NCBI GenBank assembly: GCA_028023455.1
Contig: JAQFVV010000277.1
Location: 434,001-498,000 of the forward strand
Source of the DNA: Epiperipatus broadwayi
Taxonomy: Eukaryota; Onychophora; Udeonychophora; Euonychophora; Peripatidae
Direction of reading: 5' to 3'
Length of the DNA: 64,000 nt
In this document: in pieces, positions 11,141 through 20,940 of the stretch
How the letters are laid out: every line of letters starts with the position of its first letter
How positions within the stretch are numbered: position 1 is the first letter of the stretch
Program-made: the position numbers and the translations under genes
The notes under the pieces: model-generated
The model's input: the letters and a program-made list of their open reading frames with translations, nothing else
Database searches by the model: none
Told to the model about the DNA's origin: nothing

Positions 11141-11770
11141 TTCTCTAAACTATTTTGCTAAACATAAAAAAAGATGAACTATTCAATCTCATTATTTTTT
11201 TGTATGGAATTTCTGTTGACTTTCAATTTTTTTTTACCAATAGTTGAATTGTTTTTATATAAGGCAAATAATGAGTTTGACCATCACATTATTTGTTGAT
11301 TAGAAGTTCAAACAATGTTAAAATTAAAACTTAAGAATGTTAAAAGCATTTGGAAGATAAAAATATCTTGATAATGTATTATCTATACTTAAACTAGTCA
11401 ACGTCTGATTATCAGATAAGAGAGTTCCATATTTTTCTCTAAACTATTTTGTCAAACATAAAAAAAAGAAGAATAAACAATTTAAATGCAGTTTTTTCAT
11501 ATGTCATAGCATCAGCTAGGAGGCGAACCCGCAACAACAGTCTGCAACCAACTGCTTGCTTGCAAGGTGGCTGTTAACTTTCAATTTTTTTTACTTCCAG
11601 TAGAGCTGTTTTTATATAAGGCAAATAATGAGTTTGACCATCCCATCACATTAGCATTATTCATTGATTATAAGAAGTTCAAACAATGCTAAAATGTAAT
11701 TAATAGTTAAAACCCAAGAATGTTAAAAGCATTTAGAAAATAAAAATATCAACAAGAGAGTTCTAGATTT
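11141..11770 (+). repeat. direct tandem duplication of a ~295-bp unit
   Basis: Unit 1 (11141-11434) and unit 2 (11435-11770) share long blocks in the same order: 'ttctctaaactatttt', 'gactttcaattttttt', 'tttttatataaggcaaataa', 'gagtttgacc', 'aagttcaaacaatg' and 'aagaatgttaaaagcattt'. Unit 2 is longer mainly because a family 1 SINE (11492-11575) sits inside it. The SINE therefore probably inserted after the duplication. Confidence 0.8.
11492..11575 (-). repeat. tRNA-derived SINE, family 1, diverged copy
   Basis: It shares 'ttttttcatatgtcatagcatcag' (3' end and tail, read antisense) and the 'aggcgaacccgc' T-arm with the copies at 0.6 and 41.2 kb. The 5' half (anticodon side) is diverged or truncated. 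It lies inside the second unit of a direct duplication. Confidence 0.6.
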
Positions 11771-12048
11771 TTCTAACATATATATATTAGCTATTACGTA
11801 AAAATTATTGTGGCAAATAAAATAAAAACATAAAAAAAGATTACATAGTGTGCTGTGCTTCTGTTTCTAAAAAAGTAATGCTTCATCACTGGTATCCAAC
11901 TACTTGCATATAAACTTGTCAACATTGATTTTTAAACAGAAATATTTTGTAGAAAAAATAAAAAAAGGACAAAATTGATTATCTTTTATACAAACATCTA
12001 TTTTGTATTTGTCTGAAAGTTTATTATTTTAGTAGTATTATGTTGTAC
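11771..12048. other. AT-rich stretch, nothing recognised
   Basis: Only AT-rich sequence with a short TA run. Confidence 0.4.
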
Positions 12049-12300
12049 TAATCCCATCATCTAATATTAATTATTAAATGTCTTTAGAAACATTCAGAGC
12101 ATCATCTTGAATTTAATACGATTCCCATGCTAGTACTGTCATTGATCAATCCAGCAATGCCCAAAGAAGAAAGGAGAGTAATTCCATTTCAAACATTGTG
12201 TTATATACTAATTTGTGTATTATACCAAAAGTTTAATAAAGTTTGAATTTATCCAAAGACATTTAATAGTCAATATTAGATGATGGAAATAGTCTAACAT
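12049..12300 (+). repeat. tRNA-derived SINE, family 3, with inverted 3' tail at its 5' side
   Basis: The sense part contains the box B-like GATTCCCATGCTAGTA (12120-12135) and the family tail ending 'tattagatgatggaaatagtc' at 12275-12295. The left end (12049-12091) is the reverse complement of that tail (ATCCCATCATCTAATATT ... AATGTCTTTAGAAA). The copy is therefore a sense SINE fused to an inverted tail, the same 5'-inversion layout seen in the HHR elements. Confidence 0.6.
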
Positions 12301-12439
12301 ATGATTATCTACTTTGTGTAAAACTGTGCATTTAAATGTCAGTTCTATTCTCCCTTACTGAATTCTACATCCAAAAGCAGGTCTATTTTGCCTAATGATA
12401 GCACTAGTCATAGTGTACATATGCACTGGTGAATAATCT

Positions 12440-12560
12440 TATGTCCTTCAAACATCAGCTAATACATACATTGCGATTGGAGTTCAAATACAGATGACTG
12501 AATTTGGAGTCTTTTTTAAGTAACCAGCCCAATTATAATCCACTTAGTAGTCAATAAATG
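12440..12560 (+). repeat. tRNA-derived SINE, family 4, partial
   Basis: A box B-like GGAGTTCAAATAC is followed by 'gactgaatttggagtcttttttaagtaaccagcc'. The same order (TTCAAAT, a-ctgaattt, t-run, pyrimidine-rich tail) appears at 13.3, 29.8 and 37.4 kb. Confidence 0.4.
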
Positions 12561-13264
12561 GGTGTTTGTTTTTTATATGGGTATACATATGGTGCTTGAT
12601 CGAACAACTAGAAGCGAATAAATTTTATAGTTTACAGCAAATATTTAAATAAATATAGTTATATATCTATAAGCATTTTTACAATTTTTTTTTTAATCTG
12701 TGTGTGTGTCCACATACACTCAAACGAATCTTATATTGCTATTTTCGTCTGCATATTTTAGAACATCTTAGTTTTTGCATCGTAATATATATATATATAT
12801 ATAAGTGCTGGTTTTAGTTCTTTCCTATTTAAAATACATCAAACAGAATAAAGTGTCATCGGCCAATGTTAATTATTTTCAAATTAAGAAAAAAATGTAA
12901 CTGTAATTGAAACCATAATACATGATAATAAAAAAAATAGAATCTATTTATAGCATAATGTTATTTCATGCAAAAGAGTTTACTTACCACATATACAGCT
13001 TGCCGTAATGAGTGTGTGGACTATTATTTAATTACTTGTCATATAAAAAAATAACGGGAAAAAAATGAGGTACACAATTTTTAAAATTTGGTAAGAGAGG
13101 GAGACTAGACTACTTCTTAAAGACATTTATGCACAAATTTTACACCCGATTGTGTCTATACATATTTCTATATATAAACATCACATGATCACCATTTAAA
13201 TACTGTATGGAGAGTTTTGCCTGTTTTATTTCTATATATGTGTGTATTATGTCAAGACGCTCGT
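12561..13264. other. 0.7 kb AT-rich stretch with a TA run
   Basis: A short (TA)n run lies at about 12786-12803. Nothing else recognised. Confidence 0.4.
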
Positions 13265-13400
13265 GTCTTTCACATATTACTGTATATATTCACCTTTCAT
13301 ATCTATGACTTGAGGTTCAAATATAAAAGAGGAATTTAGAGGCTTTTTTTTTTCATAGTCAGACCAAAGCTAATCTAATCAGAATCTAATTGTAAGCAAA
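13265..13400 (+). repeat. tRNA-derived SINE, family 4, partial
   Basis: It contains 'tctatgacttgaggttcaaatat', a box B-like stretch, followed by 'aggaatttagaggctttttttttt' and a 'catagtcagacc' block. These match the order seen at 29.8 and 37.4 kb. Confidence 0.4.
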
Positions 13401-13467
13401 TGGGAGTCTAGTTATTCTTAAAATGAAAGTAAAATAAAAAAAAAATAGGAAAACTTATTGATAGTGA

Positions 13468-13562
13468 CCCATCCGGTGCGTAGGTTCGATCCTCTCTTTC
13501 ACATTTCTCTATAGAGGGATGCTGAGAGATCTTTGCTTTGCGCTGGCCTATTTAAAGTGATT
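13468..13562 (+). repeat. possible tRNA-derived repeat fragment
   Basis: An exact box B, GGTTCGATCC, lies at 13482-13491, followed by a unique tail with higher GC than the flanks. No box A was found at the right spacing and no second copy was seen in the window, so this is a weak call. Confidence 0.25.
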
Positions 13563-13904
13563 TACGTTATCTAATTTTTTTATTAAAAATCTTGAAAAAT
13601 GAAGAGATGTTTTATATATAATAAAAACTTTTACATTACAAAAATTGTTCTAATTTTTTTAAATTTTTAACAGAAATTACTTGTGACTGGCAAAATAAAA
13701 AAGAAACATAATTGATAAGTGAAATATTCTTTGATCTTTTTTTTTTTATTAAAAAAAAAAAAATGGAAAGAATCAGACGTTTATTTAGATTAAAAATATA
13801 TATTTCAAAAGATTCGCTAATAATATTTAGTTAATTCTTTTTTATTTGTTTGCTTGTTTGGAATGGTAATACTTATATATATATAACTCACGTTAAAAAA
13901 ATTC

Positions 13905-14035
13905 CGCGTTATTAGGAAGTTTTTTTTATTGTTCTGGAATTCATAAAAAGTGCGAGCACCGGAAGTGGTAATGTTTGACTATGATCCATAAATCTTGACC
14001 CACAGAGTCTATAATTCTACTATAGGACAAACTAT
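13905..14035 (-). repeat. tRNA-derived SINE, family 2
   Basis: Antisense copy. Its body blocks are 'ggaattcataaaaagtgcgag', 'caccggaagtgg', then 'atgatccataaatcttga' and 'gagtctataattctac' (the tRNA head read backwards). Confidence 0.6.
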
Positions 14036-14064
14036 ACAGAGCAAAGATAAAGGAATAGTTTTTA

Positions 14065-14160
14065 CATGGGAGTTTATAAGAAAATCGAGCACTGAATGAG
14101 ATGAACTGGTTTACATGTCATGGACCTTAAGCCCCAAAGTCCGTTACTCTATAAAAATAC
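14065..14160 (-). repeat. tRNA-derived SINE, family 2, second antisense copy
   Basis: It contains 'gagtttataagaaaatcgagcac' and 'tcatggaccttaagcc...agtccgttactctat' in family order. It follows the previous copy by about 30 bp, forming a tandem pair in the same orientation. Confidence 0.55.
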
Positions 14161-14415
14161 TCTTACAATTGCCTAAAATATAGTTTGTTTGTTTTTTAGT
14201 GAAATTCATTAACTTAAACATTTTAAATGAATATAAGTGATTTAAAAAAAATAGTGCTTTTATTTGTATTTTTAAAAACCTTACTCAGATTGTGTTGCCT
14301 ATTGATTCTTTTATTTGGAAGTCACCACTTATATATATTAATCATGGAGTTTTGTTTAGATTTAAAAAATTGTTTCAAAAGATTTATTAATAATATTTAC
14401 ATAATTTCTTTTTAT

Positions 14416-14567
14416 GAGCATTAAAATTAGAGTTGCTAGAACACGAGTTACCCACTACATGGAGCCAGAGGGAATTGTATAGTAAAGATGGATTGCACTT
14501 AGGAAAACAAGGAAGTGAAGTTTTAGGGAGTCTGATGTTTAAAGAATATAATTCGGGAAACTTTTAA
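14416..14567 (+). pseudogene. LINE ORF1 C-terminal remnant (SGNH/esterase-like end)
   Basis: The open frame encodes ELLEHELPTTWSQRELY followed by SKDGLHLGKQGSEVLG and a stop at 14565-14567. The D-G-L-H-L motif matches the catalytic Asp/His block near the end of SGNH-type esterase domains, which occur in ORF1 proteins of several LINE groups. The N-terminal part of the domain is missing upstream. The gap of about 100 bp to the ORF2 start is typical of a two-ORF LINE. Confidence 0.5.
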
Positions 14568-14663
14568 AGAGGGGTGGGCTTTTAAATTGCAGTATTATCA
14601 AAAAGAAGAAGAATGGATGGGATGTAAGAAATAAGCAAAACAGTTGTTTTAGATAGTGTAGGT

Positions 14664-15748
14664 GTGGAGAGGGAATGGATCTGTAAGATTAATGGCAAGA
14701 AAGTTTTTTATAAATGTAATGGAGATGGCAAGAAAGTTTTTTATAAATATAATGGAGAAGAACGAATCAAAAGAATTTATAAAAACGTAGTTAGGAAAGA
14801 AGAAATTGTTAAAATTGGGTATTTGAATATGCAAGGTGGTAGGAGACCAGAAAAGTGGCTGGAATTAAACAAAGCAATTGAAAATGAAGAGCTTGAGGTA
14901 TTAGCAGTACAAAATACAGCAAAACTCTCCATATAGTAATTGTTTAATAACAATTATTGTGTTAGTATGAGATAGTGATCATGTGATGTTGAGTGGTATT
15001 AGCAGTAGTGGAAACACATCTAAGAGAAGAAGAAGAGCCTATTTTGGAAGATTTGGTATGGCAGGGTATAAATAGAAAAGAAAAAGAAAAAAGGGGTGGT
15101 GGTATAGGTGTTATATTGAAAAAGTATTTAAATATTGTTAAATGCCAAGAACATTTGTGGTTTGAAATAAGGTTGGGTAGACAAGAATGGATGGTGGCTG
15201 TAGTATATATAGTCATTGGAGATAGTCAAACTGTAATGGAGTGGAGCAGTAGCATATATGAATGCCTAGTTAAGGATATACAGAGTTTTAAAGAAAAGGA
15301 GAAGGGAATAATGGTTATAGGGGATATGAATGGGCATATTGAAGAAATTGATGATGTAGATAATAAGAATGGTCAGTTTTTGAAGGAATTTTGTCTAAGA
15401 GTGAATTTGAGAATTGGGAATTTATCAAATATTTATGAGGGACAATATACATGGTCTAGGAATATTATATTTCACACAATAGATAATGTATTGGTAGAGA
15501 AAAAGGGAATGAATAAAATATGGAAAATTAAGGTGTTTGACAATGAAGAGAGAGTGTGTAATAGTGACCATAACTTTATTGTAATAGAAATGGTTAGTAA
15601 TGTGATGGAGGATAGAAATAAAGGTAGAAATAATAGTGAAAGATGTGGATGGAGAGTGAATGATAAGAAGAAGTTGGAAGAGTACAAGTTGAAGAAGCCA
15701 TGGAACAGTTGGTTGGGGATGAGTATAAGGACAGGTGTGGTGAAATAG
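14664..15748 (+). pseudogene. LINE ORF2 N-terminus: AP endonuclease domain, split by insertion
   Basis: The frame starts at ATG 14664 and reaches the endonuclease block KIGYLNMQGG and then EELEVLAV. It is cut by an 85-bp HHR-A insertion plus a 13-bp duplication (98 bp in all), which shifts the frame by +2. It resumes with VETHLREEEEP (the Glu-containing ETHL motif). Further endonuclease motifs follow: GGGIGVILKK, VAVVYI, VIGDMNGHIEEID (catalytic GDMN), TWSRN, IDNVLV and CNSDHNFIVIEM (catalytic SDH). All expected catalytic blocks of the exonuclease-endonuclease-phosphatase fold are present in order. The domain would nick target DNA to prime reverse transcription. Confidence 0.85.
14910..14994 (+). 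mobile_element. HHR-A deletion derivative (85 bp) inside LINE ORF2, 13-bp target-site duplication
   Basis: The perfect repeat GGTATTAGCAGTA at 14897-14909 and 14995-15007 brackets the insert. The insert contains the family block GCAAAACTCTCCATA and ends with ATCATGTGATGTT. Internal sequence between the hairpin arms is largely lost. Removing the insert and one duplication restores the LINE reading frame, which proves the borders. Confidence 0.9.
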
Positions 15749-15806
15749 AAAAAGTGGCATATAGGGTTTTAGTTGAGAATATGCCGAAGAATAAAAGTAA
15801 TAAAAA

Positions 15807-17294
15807 ATGAGAGTTAGTAAAAATGTAAAAGAGACTAAAGAAGCATGTAGAGAATATAAGTGTGCTATTAAGAACAAAGAAAGTGAAAAAGCTATTAATG
15901 CTAAATGGGGAAAGTACTTAGAAAAGAAGAAGTTGGCTAAAATGGATAATTATAGAGAGAGGATGAAGTTGAATAGTAAATTGTTGGTGGATATTAATAA
16001 AAGTGGAAGAGATGGGAGTAAAAAATTTTGGAATTATATTAAAAGGAGAAATGTAGGGGAGAAAGAGATAGTATTAGTAGATGATGAGGGAATAGAGTGT
16101 AGCTCTATAGAAGAATTAGAGAGAATCTTAAATAGATATGTAATGGATATAGAAAAGATGTTAGAGGTGAAGGACTTGGTGATAGAAAACATGAAAGCAT
16201 TTAGTAATGGGAATATTAGGTTCACAAAAAAATGAACTGAATGAGGCAGGGAAGAGATTGAAAAGTGGAAAGGCAAGAGGTTTAGATGGATGGGCAGCAG
16301 AGATGGTAATGAATTAAAGGCATAGAGTAAAAGTAAAGTTATTATCATGTTTTAATAGGATAGCACAGAAGATAGTTTTTCCAGATAGTTGGAGTAATAC
16401 AAGAGTAAGATTATTATTTAAAGGAAAGGGTAAGGATCATAGAAAGTTAAATATTATAGACCAATAGTGATAACATTAGTTTTATATAAAGTTTTCTCAT
16501 ATATGGTGGCTGGAAGAGTTGTAAAATGGATGGAAGAGAATAATGTAGTGGGGGAAATGCAAGGAGGTTTTAGGTCAGATAGACATATAGGAGATAGTTT
16601 ATTTGTAGTTACATAACTTATGGATATGAGCAGGAATTCAGGTAGATCATTATATATGAGTTTTATAGATATAGAGAGGGTATATGATAGAGTAAATAGA
16701 AATAGATTATGGGTAAGTTTAGCAAATTTGGGAATGGATGAAACTTTAGTAAATATTATTAAGAAATTCATAATGAAAATAATTACTATACTTATCAATT
16801 AGGGAATATAGAATCAGTTTTAAAGTTAAAAATGGGATGGGACTAAGGCAAGAATGCCCTATGTCACCTATTTTGTTTTTGTTGTATTTGAGTGAAATGG
16901 AGAAAGTAATAGAAAGACTAGGAAGAGGGATAGAGATACCGTTAATAGGTGGCAAGGGAATATATACTTTGTCGGGTCTTTTTTTGTGGATGATATCTTT
17001 TTGTATGCAGAAAGAAGAGAAGATATGAAAATTATGTTGAGGACATGTGCAAGGGTGGGTAAAGAGATGGGGATTAAATTTAGCGAAGAAAAATCAAATT
17101 TTGATGGTTAATACTGGGAAAGAGAAGATGTAGAATTTTTACAGGAGGATATAAAGTTAAGTGAGATGGATAGATATAGGTATTTGGGAATCATCTTAAG
17201 TAATCAGGAAAATTGCTTGGATGAATGGGAGAAAAAATTGGTAAATGAAGCAAAGAAAAGAAAGAGTTTGGTAAAGAAACTAACTTTTTTTTCA
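15807..17294 (+). pseudogene. LINE ORF2 middle: linker and reverse transcriptase
   Basis: The frame is broken several times. Fragments in order are: 'KFWNYIKRRNVGEKEIVLVDDEG' (pre-RT linker); LKSGKARGLDGWAAEMV at about 16258-16308 (the K-A-x-G-x-D-x RT block); a decayed palm region with 'GGFRSDR'-like, 'MSFIDIERVYDRVNR' and 'LRQECPMSPILFLLYLSEM' blocks; and the catalytic FVDDIFLYAER at about 16981-17013. 'GIKFSEEKSNF' and 'YRYLGIILSN' follow. The FVDD motif keeps both Asp residues. Stops and one-base indels at about 16235, 16460-16620 and 17000-17110 show it is not functional. Confidence 0.8.
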
Positions 17295-17509
17295 AAGGCA
17301 AAACTCTTCTTACAGTAGTGCCACCCTGTGCCAAACAGAGTAATCAATATTGGATGAGTAGGCACTAGATAGGGATTTTATGCACAAGCCTTCTGGCATC
17401 CATTGATTACTCTGTTTGCCACAGGGTGGCACTACTGTATGGAGAGTTTTGCCTTTGTTTACAACAATTGTGCTAGCATAGAGATGGTGATCATGTGATG
17501 TTTAGTGGT
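17295..17509 (+). mobile_element. HHR-A element inside LINE, imperfect 15-bp target-site duplication
   Basis: The insert is a hairpin: 'ggcaaaactctt' near the left end pairs with 'gagagttttgcc' near 17440-17453. The inner blocks 'agtgccaccctgtg'/'cacagggtggcact' and 'gagtaatcaa'/'ttgattactc' also pair. The right end carries the family 3' terminus CATGTGATGTTTAGT. The flanks 17280-17294 and 17510-17524 are a direct repeat with 13 of 15 matches (CTAACTTTTTTTTCA and CTAACAGTTTTTTCA). No ribozyme core remains; the hammerhead region was lost at the inversion junction. Confidence 0.8.
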
Positions 17510-18442
17510 CTAACAGTTTTTTCATATAATAAATATGATGTAGCTAGAATTGTATGGAAGAGAGTTGCAGTAGCAGGGTTAACATATGGTAATGATGCAT
17601 TATGTATTAGTAAAGGGGTTTTAGATTATTTAGAGAAAGTACAAAGGGAAGTAGAAAGACATGTATTAGATGCAGAGGTGTGGACAGCAAAGGAGGCAAT
17701 TCAAGAAGAAATGGGATGGTCAAGTTTTTATATGAGAGATGCAAAAAGTAAAATGAAAATGTTTGGTAGGTTGCAGTTTATGGATAGTAAAAGAATAGCC
17801 AAAATAGTGTTTAATTGGGTTATTAGTAAAGGGCAGGTAACAAGATGGGTGAGAAAGGTAATGCAGTATGCAAAACATTTGGCTAAAAAATTTATATCAG
17901 TATACTTGTATAAAAGATGGGGTGATTGTGTTAAGAGGATTGTTGAGTGTTATAGTGGTAAGGAATGGGATAAAAGAATAGATGCATTAATAAAAAATAG
18001 GGAGTTGGAGAGATGGAGAACTAGTATGGAGGGTAAGAAGAGTTTAAATATATATAGAGGTAAATGGAACATTGGGTGCGAGTTAATTTATGATAATAGT
18101 AAATAAAGTAGTTTATTGTTTAAGGCTCAAATGGGATCTTTAGCAACAAAAGAATATACATTTAAATCGAAAAGTATGGGTGATTTAGTGTGCAAATTGT
18201 GTGAGGAAGATATAGAAAATATTAGGCATCTGTTGATTGAATGTAAATGCTTGAAAGCAGAAAGGGTACAAATAATGAAGTTATGGGAGAATAAATATGA
18301 ACAAAGTGATTATACAGAAAGTGGGTTATTGGTTTTTATGCTGTTTTTGGGAAAAGATAAGGGGGATTTAGATATAAAGGCCATAGAGTTGACAAAGATT
18401 ATGTTATGGAAATGGGATGGAGCAGATTATGGGAAAGCTTAG
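17510..18442 (+). pseudogene. LINE ORF2 C-terminus with zinc motif
   Basis: It continues after the insertion with 'YDVARIVWKRVAVAGLTYG', then VQREVERHVLDAE, EAIQEEMGWSSF and a basic region. A stop at 18104-18106 is followed in another frame by ATKEYTFKSKSMGDLVCKLC and 'EDIENIRHLLIEC'. The spacing C-X2-C-X8-H-X4-C is the zinc-binding motif commonly found at the end of LINE ORF2 proteins, thought to bind RNA or target DNA. A final stop is at 18440-18442. Confidence 0.75.
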
Positions 18443-18550
18443 GGTGGGGAATGGAAGGGGAAGGTAAAGTGGCTAACAGGTTTCTTTGGGCATAGTTGCT
18501 GAGAGATTCCTAACTCTGTTTAAGGAGAAGTCACAGTACATCACATCACA

Positions 18551-19520
18551 TAAAGTGGCTAACAGGTTTCTATGGGTATAATTGCTGAGAGATTCCTGAC
18601 TCCCTTTAAGAAGAAGCCACAGTACATCACATCGCATCACATCGACCATATGAACAAAGTCATTATACAGAAAGTGGGTTATTGGTTTTTATGCTGGGTT
18701 TGGGAAAAGATAAGGGGATTTAGATATAAAGGCCATAGAGTTGACAAAGATTATGTTGTGGAAATGGGATGGAGCAGATTATGGGAAAGCTTAGTGTGAG
18801 GAATGGAAGGGGAAGGCAAAGTGGCTAACAGGTTTCTTTGGACATAGTTGCTGAGAGATTCCTGACTGAAGTCACAGTACATCACATCACATCGACCAGT
18901 GTTATAGTTGTAAAGAATGGGATAAAAGAATAGATGCATTTATAAAAAATAGGGAGTGGGAGAGATGGGGAACTAGTATGGAAAGTAAAAAGAGTTTATA
19001 TATAGAAGTAAAGAGAATATTGGGTATGAGTTAATTTATAATAATAGCAAGGAAAGTAGTTTACTGTTTCAGACTCGAACAGGATCACTAGCAACAAGGG
19101 AATATACACATAAATGGAAATGTATTGGTGATTTACTCTGCAAGTTATGTAAAGAAGGCATAGAAAATATTAGGCATTTGTTAATTGAATGTAAATGCCT
19201 ACAAACAGGAAGGATACAAATAATGAAATTGTGGAAGAATAAATATAAATAAAGTGATTATACAGAAAGTGGGTTCTTAATTTTTATGCTGAGTTTGAGA
19301 AAAGATAAGGGGGATTTAGATATAAAGATCATAGAGTTGATAAAGATAGTATTGTGGAAATGGAATGGAACATGATACAGAAGAATATGGGAAAACCTTA
19401 GAGTGAGGAATGGAAAGGGAAAAGAAGATGGCTAACAGGTTTCTCTGAGCATAGTGACTGAGAGATTCCTGACTCTGAGAAAGGAGAAGCCATAGTGCAT
19501 CACATTACTTCATGACCAAA
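18551..19520 (+). repeat. head-to-tail chain of three further 5'-truncated LINE 3' ends
   Basis: After the first LINE tail (ending about 18550) come three more copies of the same 3' region, each cut at a different 5' point. They span about 18551-18648 (only the last ~95 bp), 18649-18897 (~250 bp) and 18898-19520 (~620 bp, including another copy of the zinc-motif coding region). Each begins immediately after the (ACATC)n-type tail of the previous one, and two junctions share the end ACATCGACC. All are in the same orientation. Insertion into an existing tail or template jumping during target-primed reverse transcription would both give this layout. Confidence 0.85.
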
Positions 19521-20186
19521 TAATTAAAATTTTTAGAAAGGTTGACAGAGATGTGTAAGAAATGAACAATGAGGTTAAAGGGAATAGGTTTGATAGTACC
19601 TTAATGTTCAAATTTATCAAAAGGAATGTGTATAATGAAGAAGAGTGAAAATGAGAGTTCATTAAATCCTCACCCTAAGCATTCTTGAAATTGGCTTAGA
19701 CAAAGTTAATCTTCTCTTTTTCTATTTTTTCCATATGTATTTTTTAAATATACTTAAAACTTATATTTCTCCTTACATCGAAACCTCTAAATAAAACATC
19801 TGAAAAGATATATGAACTTTTTTTCAATTGGCTCAGTCACAACTATGTTGAAAATCCTTTTTCTTGATTTTCAAAATTTATCATCTTCATGCATACATAC
19901 AGCAGCCACTCATAAAAGAGTATGGCCATTCTATTGCCAAGAAAAAAAAAAACTAAAAAATTTCTCTATAAATGAGTGTACAATGTTTATGGAAATCAAC
20001 CTATGCAGTCCATTTTTTTGTTTATTTGATAACTTGTGACACTGTTTTTAAACATCTTTTTCAGAGATTTTTTTCTTACTAAAATATTTCAAGACAACAT
20101 GTAACTTATTGATATTTAAATAAATATATATTATAAATATATATTAATAATGGTTTCCTGAAGGTTTGTGATGATGTTGTTCTAGT
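19521..20186. other. 0.7 kb AT-rich stretch, nothing firm
   Basis: A block at about 19700-19800 ('ttaaatatacttaaaacttatatttctcc') resembles sequence next to HHR-B motifs at 21.6 and 40.2 kb. The short open frame at 19812-20039 has no recognisable domain. Confidence 0.35.
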
Positions 20187-20386
20187 TGTATTTTTATATT
20201 GGACTATTTCCATCATCTAATATGTGTGTTGAATGTCTTTAGAAAAGTTTAACTTTACTTAAATATTTCAAATACATTCAACTGTTAGTGTATTTGAAAT
20301 ATTTAAATAAAGTTAAATTTTTCTAAAGACATTCAATACGTCTATTAGATGATGGAAATAGTCCAATATAAAAATACAATATATCA
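20187..20386. repeat. near-perfect 200-bp palindrome made of family 3 SINE tails
   Basis: Arms of about 90 bp, 20187-20278 and 20293-20386, are reverse complements with few mismatches, separated by about 12 bp. They start and end with 'tatttttatattggactat'/'atagtccaatataaaaata'. Both arms are the family 3 SINE 3' tail (with 'catcatctaatat' and 'tgaatgtctttagaaaa'), so two SINE tails are fused head to head with no tRNA head left. Confidence 0.85.
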
Positions 20387-20489
20387 ATAATCTTTCTAGA
20401 ACCTACAGTATTTACTAGAAATAACTCTTTAACAACTTTTTTAAAAAACTTTGTGTACTTTTTAATTTATAACATGATATTATAATAAT

Positions 20490-20940
20490 GATTATATATA
20501 ATATGCTCTAAGTTTAAGTGATTCACTTCAGCTTTTAAAATTCTTACTGATGGGTGAATGCATGGAGATTCATAATTATGAAAGAGCTCATGAATGAAGT
20601 TAATTTCCTTCTGCACAAATGTTTAGAATAGATTTACATTTTTTCATAATTAATATATATCTAATTGCATGTGGTTAGAAATGAGACCCTGTCTTTCTCC
20701 TGTGATAGATTAACTAAATTTCTACAATTCAATTGTTGATTACGACATCAGGCAGACAATAGATTCAAGCCCTGATATAAGTACAATTAGTAAGAGTTGG
20801 TGTATTTATGAATACACTCTAAACTTAAGTGATTCACTTAAGCTTTTAAAACTTTTAATGATAGATGAGTGCATGGGGATTTATAATAGTTTTGAAGCAG
20901 AGCAAGATCGGAAGTTAATTTCCCCATTGCACATTAACAT
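20490..20940 (+). repeat. two direct copies of an unnamed ~130-bp repeat
   Basis: The copies at about 20500-20640 and 20808-20940 share 'taagtgattcactt', 'agcttttaaaa', 'gtgcatgg-gat', 'gaagttaatttcc' and a terminal 'gcac'. A third copy lies at 61645-61770. Between them, 'agattcaagccct' at about 20760 is a weak box B-like stretch, so this may be another tRNA-derived repeat. Confidence 0.55.

Larger units (their letters stand above)
14416..18550 (+). mobile_element. APE-type LINE, near full-length ORF2, interrupted by two HHR-A insertions
   Basis: The order along the plus strand is: end of an ORF1 with an esterase-like motif, AP endonuclease, RT, and a C-terminal region with a zinc motif. The 3' UTR ends in a (CATCA)-type tail near 18550. 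Coding frames are broken by stops and frameshifts, so the element is dead. Two HHR-A elements interrupt it (14910-14994 and 17295-17509). The clade was not assigned with certainty. An esterase-bearing ORF1 is known in CR1-like and related LINEs. Residue use is strongly biased to AT-ending codons. Confidence 0.85.

Noticed and set aside
14962-16798. Several antisense open frames of 60-150 codons opposite the LINE
   Set aside because: They are shadows of the AT-biased LINE coding strand and carry no domain; the plus strand has the endonuclease and RT motifs.
17295-17509. HHR-A hairpins as MITEs of a DNA transposon
   Set aside because: Duplications are 11-15 bp and vary in length, the 3' end is fixed while 5' ends vary, and arms are offset from the element ends, all of which fit retrotransposition better.
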